Shown: positions 58,391-64,000 of the stretch, in pieces
Position numbering within the stretch: the stretch's first letter is position 1
Layout: each line of letters begins with the position of its first letter
Assembly (NCBI GenBank): GCA_964521425.1
Contig: CAZFRO010000004.1
Coordinates: 62,001-126,000 of the forward strand
Direction: 5' to 3'
DNA from: Joyebacterum sp964521425
GTDB lineage: Bacteria; Joyebacterota; Joyebacteria; Joyebacterales; Joyebacteraceae
Length of the DNA: 64,000 nt
Notes under the pieces: model-generated
Seen by the model: only the letters and a program-made list of their open reading frames with translations
Database searches by the model: none
What the model was told of the DNA's origin: nothing
Program-made: the position numbers and the translations under genes

Positions 58391-59542
58391 ATGCAGAGCT
58401 GCGTTCACGGCAAGGCCATCTACACCGGCAAGAAGATCGTGGAGAATGCGTACCTCATCTTCGATGGCAGGAAGATCCTCGGTGTGTCCAAGGTGAAGAA
58501 AGGGAAGCTCCTCGGGAGATTCCCGGTCATCATCCCGGCGCTCATAGACGCGCACAGCCACATCGGAATGGTGCGCTCCGGGGAGCCGGGGCTGGAGGCC
58601 GAGGCGAACGAACAGATGGATTCGCTCATGACTCTTCCCGACGCACTCGACTCCGTGCAGATGGACGACGCGGCACTGCGTGACGCGATTGAGCAGGGAG
58701 TCCTCTACTCGTGTGTTCTCCCGGGAAGTGGGAACATCATGGGTGGCTTCTCGGCCTTCATAAGGAACTACGCGAAGAACACGAGCGATGCTCTCATCTC
58801 GCGTGCCGGCGTCAAAGCGGCGTTCGGATACAACCCCATGTCCACCGTCGCGTGGAAGGGCAAGCGTCCGAGCACGAGAATGGGAGCCCTCGCCATCCTC
58901 AGGGCAAAGCTCGACGGCGTTGGTCAGAAGGTCGCGAAGCAGAAGAAGGCCAAGGGGAAGAAGAAGGACGAGATCACATTTACGGCGGAAGAAGCCGTGC
59001 TGAAGGATGTGCTCGCCGGCAAGGAGCGACTCAGGGTCCACGTGCACAAGATTGACGACATTGCATCTCTTCTCCGCGTCGTTGACGAGTTTGGCCTCAA
59101 GGTGACGGTCGAGCATGCGGGTGATGTCCACCAGCCTGAGATATACGATGAGCTCAAGAAGCGGAAGATCCCCGTGGTCTACGGACCGATCGATTCGCTT
59201 GCGTACAAGGTCGAGCTCAAGCACGAATCGTGGCGCCACATCAAGTACCTGATCGAGTCCGGCGTCAAGTGCGGGTTCATGACCGACCACCCCGTGACGC
59301 CTGCGCGGACGCTTCTGCTTCAGACACGCTGGTTCGTGCGCTCCGGCTACAGCAAGCAGGACGCGATCGAGCTCATCACCAGGAAGAACGCCGAGATCCT
59401 CGGTGTGACGGGCATTCTGGGCACGCTTGAGAAGGGTAAGTGGGCGTCTTTCTCCTGTTGGAGTGGTGACCCGTTCGACCTGGCGTGCTACCCTGTTCGT
59501 GTATACGCGGAGGGAGATCTCCTCTTCGATGAGTCCGAGTAG
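58391..59542 (+). CDS. Amidohydrolase-family protein (imidazolonepropionase-like)
   Basis: 383 residues from the ATG at 58391; the frame is open upstream to 58121 but overlaps the Fe-S gene and is not protein-like. A composite N-terminal domain (IYTGKKIVENAYLIFDGRKILGV) precedes the TIM barrel. Metal motifs are PALIDAHSHIG (HxH), the His pair in LRVHVHKIDD, VEHAGD, and MTDHPVTPA with the late Asp. A Lys-rich insertion (about 178-193) is unusual. NAEILGVTGILGTLEKGKWASFSCW is the typical C-terminal return. Substrate unknown; the group includes imidazolonepropionase-like and cyclic-amide hydrolases. Confidence 0.85.
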   Translation: MQSCVHGKAIYTGKKIVENAYLIFDGRKILGVSKVKKGKLLGRFPVIIPALIDAHSHIGMVRSGEPGLEAEANEQMDSLMTLPDALDSVQMDDAALRDAIEQGVLYSCVLPGSGNIMGGFSAFIRNYAKNTSDALISRAGVKAAFGYNPMSTVAWKGKRPSTRMGALAILRAKLDGVGQKVAKQKKAKGKKKDEITFTAEEAVLKDVLAGKERLRVHVHKIDDIASLLRVVDEFGLKVTVEHAGDVHQPEIYDELKKRKIPVVYGPIDSLAYKVELKHESWRHIKYLIESGVKCGFMTDHPVTPARTLLLQTRWFVRSGYSKQDAIELITRKNAEILGVTGILGTLEKGKWASFSCWSGDPFDLACYPVRVYAEGDLLFDESE

Positions 59543-59583
59543 CACGGGAATCTGAACGCGGGCGTTAGTCCGGGAGTAGTCCT

Positions 59584-60948
59584 ATGTCACCGCACCTGAA
59601 GGATGCGCTTCAACACACGAGGGAGAACCGCGATGAGGTTCTCGGGCAGCTCAGGGACTTCCTGACCATCGCGTCCGTATCGGATGATCCGGATTCGAAG
59701 GGGGAGATTCGGAGGGCGGCCGAGTGGCTCGTCGACAGGCTCAAGATGCTCAAGCCCGACCGTGTGGATATCTTCGAGACAGACGGACATCCTGTCGTCT
59801 TCGGGGAGATTCTCTGTCCGGACCCGTCCGCTCCCACGGTTCTTCTCTACGGGCACTACGACGTTCAGTCCCCCGAGCCACTGGAATCCTGGGACACAGC
59901 TCCCTTCGAGCCTGTCATCCACGGCTACAACCTGTTCGCGCGTGGCTCATCGGACGACAAGGGACAGATAATGGCGATGATCGCCGCGGTCGAGGCCATT
60001 CGCACCACGGGGACACTGCCAGTCAGTGTGAAGTTCCTCTTCGAGGGTGAGGAGGAGGTCGGCTCTCCCAGCCTGGGGCAGTGCCTCAGGGACCACCGAG
60101 GTGAGTTCGCCTGCAACCTCGTATTGAACACCGACGCGGGGATGCTCGGACCCGAGACTCCAACACTCGTCTACGGTCTCAGGGGGATGTGTCGGTTCAT
60201 TCTCCGTGTTACAGGGCCTACGAGCGATCTTCACTCGGGAGGGTATGGCGGCGTGATCCACAACCCGCTCCATGCGCTCTGTGAGCTCATTGCCGACATG
60301 CATGACAAGGACGGTCGCGTCACGTGGCCCGGCTTCTACGACAGCGTGCGTGAGATGACACCCGAGGAGCATGAGGAGATGGCCACGTTGCCGCTTGACG
60401 AGGCGAGCTTCATCGAGCAGTCCGGGGTCTCAAGGCTGTGGGGAGAGCCCGGGTTCACGCCGCTTGAGCGGCAGGGTGTGCGGCCGGCGCTCGATGTCAT
60501 TCAGATCGATGCGGGCAGTCCCAAGGCAGCCATTCCAGTCGACGCGCGGGCGCTCGTGACTGTCCGTCTCGCACCGTTTCAGGACCCTGACGAGGTCAAG
60601 AAGCAGCTCGTGAGCTATCTCGAGGCACAGGCTCCTCCGACAGTGGGGTGGGAGATTCTCGAATGGAGCGGCTTTCCTGCCACATTGACGGAGCGGGATG
60701 CGCCCGGTGTGACAGCTCTCCTCAAGGCCTTCGAGACGGTCTGGGGTGTCCACCCGGCCTACTACCCGAGCGGCGGCAGCATTGGAGCCGTGGGGCAGAT
60801 CAAGGAGATCCTCGGGGCGCACTCGCTTCTGACGGGCTTCTCTCTGCCTGGTGACCACATCCACGGGCCGAACGAGAAACTGCACCTCCCGACATGGGAG
60901 AAGGGGACGATGGCGCTCGTGCACTTCCTGCACAATCTGGCGGAGTAG
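59584..60948 (+). CDS. M20 family dipeptidase
   Basis: 454 residues, the length of PepV/CPG2-like dipeptidases. Zinc motifs are LLYGHYDVQSPEPLESW (His and Asp), GSSDDKGQIMA (bridging Asp), FLFEGEEEVGS (catalytic and metal Glu), NTDAGM and, at the end, SLPGDHIHGPNEKLHLP (last His). The dimerisation domain begins near LHSGGYGGVIHNPLHAL. It hydrolyses dipeptides or related amides in the cytosol. It lies 41 bp after the amidohydrolase, co-directional. Confidence 0.92.
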   Translation: MSPHLKDALQHTRENRDEVLGQLRDFLTIASVSDDPDSKGEIRRAAEWLVDRLKMLKPDRVDIFETDGHPVVFGEILCPDPSAPTVLLYGHYDVQSPEPLESWDTAPFEPVIHGYNLFARGSSDDKGQIMAMIAAVEAIRTTGTLPVSVKFLFEGEEEVGSPSLGQCLRDHRGEFACNLVLNTDAGMLGPETPTLVYGLRGMCRFILRVTGPTSDLHSGGYGGVIHNPLHALCELIADMHDKDGRVTWPGFYDSVREMTPEEHEEMATLPLDEASFIEQSGVSRLWGEPGFTPLERQGVRPALDVIQIDAGSPKAAIPVDARALVTVRLAPFQDPDEVKKQLVSYLEAQAPPTVGWEILEWSGFPATLTERDAPGVTALLKAFETVWGVHPAYYPSGGSIGAVGQIKEILGAHSLLTGFSLPGDHIHGPNEKLHLPTWEKGTMALVHFLHNLAE

Positions 60949-60964
60949 GCGGAGCGAGCACATC

Positions 60965-61228
60965 ATGATCGACTTGAGCAAGCACGAGATCGAACTCTCG
61001 TACCCATGTAGTTGGTCGTACCGCGTCGTTGGACGCGACGAGCAGATTGTCCGCCGCGCCATCGCCGAGATTGTCCAGGAGAGGAAGCACTCGGTGGAGC
61101 GCTCGAATGAGAGCGCGACGGGGAAGTACGTGAGCCTCAAACTGACCCTCATCGTCGTGAGTGCCGATGATCGCACGGATGTGTTTGATGCTCTCCGTCG
61201 CCACCATGATGTGAAACTGGTACTCTGA
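60965..61228 (+). CDS. DUF493 (YbeD-like) small protein
   Basis: 87 residues from the ATG at 60965, 16 bp after the dipeptidase stop. YPCSWSYRVVGRDEQIVRRAIAE, a central SNESATGKYVSLKLTLIVVS and a final FDALRRHHDVKLVL match the ACT-like YbeD/DUF493 fold, including the S-x3-G-x-Y motif. E. coli YbeD lies beside lipB; its role is unclear. No lipoate genes are seen here. Confidence 0.82.
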   Translation: MIDLSKHEIELSYPCSWSYRVVGRDEQIVRRAIAEIVQERKHSVERSNESATGKYVSLKLTLIVVSADDRTDVFDALRRHHDVKLVL

Positions 61229-61252
61229 GCCCGGATCCCCGAGGGGTGGCGC

Positions 61253-61786
61253 GTGGGCGTGGTCTCATTCACACCGATCGGCACCATCAGGACACCACAC
61301 AAACGGGCCCAGGACACGCCCGTTCAGCCCGCTTATGCCGAGGGCATCGAGGGGCGCGTCGAACTTCTCCCAGAGTACGCCGAGGGCTTGACGGATCTCT
61401 CCGCATTCTCACACATTTATCTTGTTTATCATCTCCACAAGGCTGGACCGCCGAGTCTCAAGGTGATCCCATTCATGCAGGATCGCCACAGAGGCGTCTT
61501 CGCGACGCGGTCGCCCCGGCGACCGAATCCGATCGGCATGAGTCTCGTCAGACTCATCCGCATCGAGGGGAACATCCTCTACGTCGAGGACGTGGATGTC
61601 CTGGATGGCACCCCGCTTCTGGATATCAAGCCATACATCTTCCGATTCGACTCCCGCGAGAACGCGCGCTCAGGGTGGCAGGACGATGTGGATGAAGAGA
61701 CCGCGCGGAAGCAGGGAACGAGGGGATATCGCGGCAGACCGGGAGAGGGCGAGAACGGCGGGGATGCGACAAAGCGCAGAACTTGA
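61253..61786 (+). CDS. trmO: TrmO (TsaA/YaeB-like) tRNA methyltransferase
   Basis: 177 residues, GTG start. Signatures are FTPIGTIRTPHKRAQDTPVQP, AFSHIYLVYHLHKAG, and GVFATRSPRRPNPIGMSLVRL, which bind S-adenosylmethionine in the beta-barrel fold, followed by VLDGTPLLDIKPYI. TrmO N6-methylates t6A37 in tRNA-Thr. Some prokaryotic homologues have other or unknown targets, so the exact tRNA is inferred. The basic C-terminal tail (about 150-177) is not conserved. Confidence 0.88.
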   Translation: MGVVSFTPIGTIRTPHKRAQDTPVQPAYAEGIEGRVELLPEYAEGLTDLSAFSHIYLVYHLHKAGPPSLKVIPFMQDRHRGVFATRSPRRPNPIGMSLVRLIRIEGNILYVEDVDVLDGTPLLDIKPYIFRFDSRENARSGWQDDVDEETARKQGTRGYRGRPGEGENGGDATKRRT

Positions 61787-61798
61787 AGGGAGAATGGC

Positions 61799-62542
61799 AT
61801 GGCACGATCTCTTGGAATCGTCCTGGGCGCGTTGACACTCGCGATGCTCTCCGGGTGTGCAGTCATGAACACTTCGATGATGGAGACGGCGGAGACCGTC
61901 GAGGCCGGTCATCTGAAGCTCGGCGCCGAGTACAACATGGGGCTCGATCTGACATCGACCATCTTCCTGGTGAACGACACGAGCGGGACATTCACGGCGA
62001 CTGAGCTGATGGCGGCTGAGACCTACGGTTTCAAACTGGGCGTCGGCCTCACTGACCGCACTGAGCTCAACGCCAAGCTCTGGAGCTCGATCGGGGGCAT
62101 GGGTGCGAAGCTCTACGCGAAGCATGCGTTCACACCGAGGGGTACTGCCACGTCGTGGGCAGTGGCTCCGGGCTTGACCTTCGTTACTTCAGCGTCGGAC
62201 GATGATGGAGATGGTTCCCTCGAGGACTTCATAGCCGACGTGACAACGTTCGGAGTCGAGATCCCGGTCATCGTCACACACCGCTTCAACGACGTGTTTT
62301 CTCTCACCGGCGTTGCCAGGTACAGTCTTGACTCCGTGAGCATCGCCTTCCCGGCTGGATCGTTCCTTGAGGACATCGGCGAGACAGCGTTTCTTCACAG
62401 ATTCGGGATCATCGGCGCACCGTCCCTAGACCTGGGCGCCTTCTACCTGCGGCCGGAGATAGGTGTGGAGCTGGCCGGTCGGATCCACGGGGATCTCGGC
62501 TACGTCCCCATCATTGGTCTCGGCGCCGGCTTCGAGTTCTAG
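61799..62542 (+). CDS. Outer-membrane beta-barrel lipoprotein
   Basis: 247 residues. The signal ends in a lipobox (MLSGC, Cys about 20). The rest is a series of amphipathic strands (HLKLGAEYNMGLDLTS, YGFKLGVGLTDRTELNAKLW, TSWAVAPGLTFVTS, VFSLTGVARYSLD, AFYLRPEIGVELAG) and it ends IGLGAGFEF with a terminal Phe. An outer-membrane barrel with an acylated N-terminus is likely. I do not recognise a specific family or substrate. It follows trmO by 12 bp. Confidence 0.7.
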   Translation: MARSLGIVLGALTLAMLSGCAVMNTSMMETAETVEAGHLKLGAEYNMGLDLTSTIFLVNDTSGTFTATELMAAETYGFKLGVGLTDRTELNAKLWSSIGGMGAKLYAKHAFTPRGTATSWAVAPGLTFVTSASDDDGDGSLEDFIADVTTFGVEIPVIVTHRFNDVFSLTGVARYSLDSVSIAFPAGSFLEDIGETAFLHRFGIIGAPSLDLGAFYLRPEIGVELAGRIHGDLGYVPIIGLGAGFEF

Positions 62543-62573
62543 CGCCGGTTGCAGCGGAGAGGAGAGTGCGCTT

Positions 62574-62900
62574 GTGTCGAACGATGGTGTTCACGCGCGC
62601 ATCTTCGATGTTGTCGGTGGTATCCCATCAGGAAGGGTGGCCACCTACGGCCAGGTGGCGGCCATCGTGAATCGCTGCACCCCCCGAATGGTCGGCTACG
62701 CCATGGCATCCGTTCCAAGCGGTCTCGACGTTCCGTGGCACCGCGTCATCAACAGCCAGGGGCGGATCAGCCTTCCGCCGGAGCGGGGAGGGGAGCTTCA
62801 ACGCGCCCTCCTGGAGGCTGAGGGCGTGGACTTCGACGGTCGCGGCAAGATCGACCTGAGAGAGTTCGGATGGATGGGTCCAGGGAAGGGCCGGGCCTAG
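62574..62900 (+). CDS. Alkyltransferase-like protein (MGMT DNA-binding fold, Cys replaced by Trp)
   Basis: 108 residues from a GTG at 62574 behind GGAGAGGAGAG. The whole protein is the MGMT DNA-binding domain (FDVVGGIPSGRVATYGQVAAIV, RMVGYAMASVP). The active-site PCHR is PWHR here (VPWHRVINSQGRIS, Trp55), so it cannot dealkylate DNA. This exact change defines alkyltransferase-like proteins, which bind O6-alkylguanine and hand it to nucleotide excision repair. Confidence 0.92.
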   Translation: MSNDGVHARIFDVVGGIPSGRVATYGQVAAIVNRCTPRMVGYAMASVPSGLDVPWHRVINSQGRISLPPERGGELQRALLEAEGVDFDGRGKIDLREFGWMGPGKGRA

Positions 62901-62923
62901 ATTCACCACCCCCACACGCTTGG

Positions 62924-62952
62924 TTGTCTCCCGGTTCCGGGCGTAGTACCAT
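62924..62952 (+). promoter_or_regulatory. Promoter of the M3 oligopeptidase gene
   Basis: TTGTCT (62924-62929) and TACCAT (62947-62952) are separated by 17 bp. The leader of about 88 nt contains a 7-bp hairpin (CGTGGCC at 62980-62986, GGCCACG at 62998-63004). Confidence 0.5.
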
Positions 62953-63047
62953 TGCAGTGTCATTGACCAACACGGTGCCCGTGGCCTCCGATCAGGGGGC
63001 CACGCGAGCATCCTAGAAATAGAAACCCCACCAGAGAGGGACAGAGC

Positions 63048-64000
63048 ATGAGTGAAGCAAGAGGATCATTGCCCCCCGCCCTTGAGGGCAATCCACTACT
63101 CAGAACCGACGGCAACCCGCGATTCGAGGAGATCACCGCGGACCACGTGGTTCCCGCTGTGACACACGTCCTCGATGTCACGAAGAAGGAACTCAGCAAA
63201 CTCGAGGCGTCGCTTGTTCCCTCGTGGGACGGCACCATGTTCCCGCTTGAGGCCCTTGAGATCCCGATGGAGTATGCGTGGGACCCCATCAAGCACCTGA
63301 TGAGCGTTCGGAACTCACCAGAACTCCGGGAAGCTCACGACGCCATGCTGTCGGACGTCGTTCAGGTCAGGCTCCGCGTCAAACAGAGCAGGCCGATCTA
63401 CGACGCGCTTCGTGCGCTCAAGGACGGTGACGAGTGGAAGACGCTGGACGGCGCGCAGCGCCGGGCCGTCGACATCCGACTGAGGGAGGCCGAACACGCG
63501 GGTGTTGGACTCGACGGTGACGAATGTGAGCGCTTCAAGGCGATCGAGAGCGAACTCTCGCAACTCGGCACTGACTTTCAGAACCACGTCCTCGACGCAA
63601 CGAAGGCTTTCGAGCTCATCATCACGGACGCGTCGGACATGGAGGGGTGGCCTGAGACACTGAAGCAGCTCGCATCACAATCGTGGACTCAGGCCAATCC
63701 CGACGGCGAAGCAGCCACGCCGGACGGCGGTCCCTGGCGTATCACGCTTGACTATCCAAGCTACGGTCCGTTCTTGCAGCACAGCAGGAACCGCGCCCAG
63801 CGCGAGAAGGTCTATCGCGCCTCTCTGACGCGCGGGTACGGGGGCGAATGGGACAATACTGAGATCATCGGCAAGATGCTCAAGCTCAAGCTTGAGAAGG
63901 CGAAGCTCCTGGGATTCAATACGTATGCCGATCTCAGCCTCTCAGAGAAGATGGCATCGACCGTGGACGCGGTCGATGAGATGTTCGAGAAACTCATGAG
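63048..64000 (+). CDS. M3-family oligopeptidase (OpdA/PrlC-like), N-terminal part
   Basis: The frame begins at an ATG at 63048 with GAGAGGGACAGAG upstream and runs off the right edge; 317 codons are visible. There is no signal peptide, so it is cytosolic. GNPLLRTDGNPRFEEITADHV is the usual start of oligopeptidase A, followed by EALEIPMEYAWDPIKHLMSV in two parts and, later, LDYPSYGPFLQHSRNRAQREKVYRA and NTEIIGKMLKLKLEKAKLLGFNTYADLSL. These match the helical domain I of M3A peptidases. The zinc motif HEFGH lies beyond the window, so catalytic competence cannot be checked. Confidence 0.9.
   Translation, partial: MSEARGSLPPALEGNPLLRTDGNPRFEEITADHVVPAVTHVLDVTKKELSKLEASLVPSWDGTMFPLEALEIPMEYAWDPIKHLMSVRNSPELREAHDAMLSDVVQVRLRVKQSRPIYDALRALKDGDEWKTLDGAQRRAVDIRLREAEHAGVGLDGDECERFKAIESELSQLGTDFQNHVLDATKAFELIITDASDMEGWPETLKQLASQSWTQANPDGEAATPDGGPWRITLDYPSYGPFLQHSRNRAQREKVYRASLTRGYGGEWDNTEIIGKMLKLKLEKAKLLGFNTYADLSLSEKMASTVDAVDEMFEKLM

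Noticed and set aside
1..64000. tRNA, rRNA, insertion sequences, phage genes and attachment sites
   Set aside because: I inspected the intergenic stretches and saw no cloverleaf, rRNA segment, transposase or integrase. A covariance-model search would be needed to exclude small RNAs.

Overview
This 64 kb window has high GC and is gene-dense, with about 51 protein genes and no rRNA, tRNA, CRISPR array or transposase that I can recognise. It looks like part of a metagenome-assembled chromosome, because it contains two scaffold gaps of exactly 100 N (4502-4601 and 32938-33037). The cell is a diderm: several proteins are outer-membrane beta-barrels or carry lipoboxes. Six large secreted proteins share a C-terminal FlgD-like/Ig sorting-type tail (SPNPFNP, GRxVRTL, WDGxDxxGxxxxSGVYF, KxxLLK). 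That tail, the PgsW gene, IorAB and the general protein content suggest an FCB-group candidate lineage of the Eisenbacteria/Krumholzibacteriota type. This is an inference, since no rRNA marker is present.

Layout. 1-2340: start of a peptidylarginine/agmatine-deiminase-like secreted protein, a LysE exporter and a TehA/SLAC1-type channel. 2536-4500: secreted endonuclease/exonuclease/phosphatase-fold protein, ending in a 20-bp tandem repeat, a gap and a strong terminator. 4790-13955: a nickel locus. A promoter with a NikR-like operator is followed by NikK-like and NikL-like periplasmic/membrane proteins, an outer-membrane barrel, the ECF transporter NikM-NikQ-NikO and the regulator NikR. Next come larE-larB-larC (nickel-pincer nucleotide cofactor biosynthesis) and a translationally coupled DASS-type anion transporter. 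13989-17335: an M16 peptidase pair, one active and one without the zinc motif. 17378-23915: a poly-gamma-glutamate-type cluster (pgsB, pgsC, pgsW) followed by two unrecognised proteins that share a repeated module, one ending in a probable outer-membrane barrel, and by a propeller lipoprotein. 24004-32325: three large secreted proteins (C25-like, M14 carboxypeptidase, clan-CD-like domain with VCBS repeats).

32370-40282 (minus): addB-addA recombination nuclease and two rubrerythrin-like diiron proteins. 40573-46710: ferredoxin, endonuclease III, IorA/IorB, glutamine synthetase and RmlB. 47023-55907: a secreted MAM-like protein, an amino-acid catabolic group (P5C-type aldehyde dehydrogenase, lysine-6-dehydrogenase-like enzyme, PutP-type symporter with a 31-residue accessory peptide) and a secreted metallophosphoesterase. 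56107-64000: DUF4870 protein, EamA exporter, Fe-S protein with a His-rich linker, amidohydrolase, M20 dipeptidase, DUF493, TrmO, outer-membrane lipoprotein, alkyltransferase-like protein and the start of an M3 oligopeptidase.

The two most coherent systems are the nickel-import-to-pincer-cofactor supply line and the poly-gamma-glutamate cluster, whose downstream genes look like an undescribed diderm export apparatus. Recognisable promoters are mostly of the housekeeping type (TTGnnn, 16-18 bp, TAnnnT).
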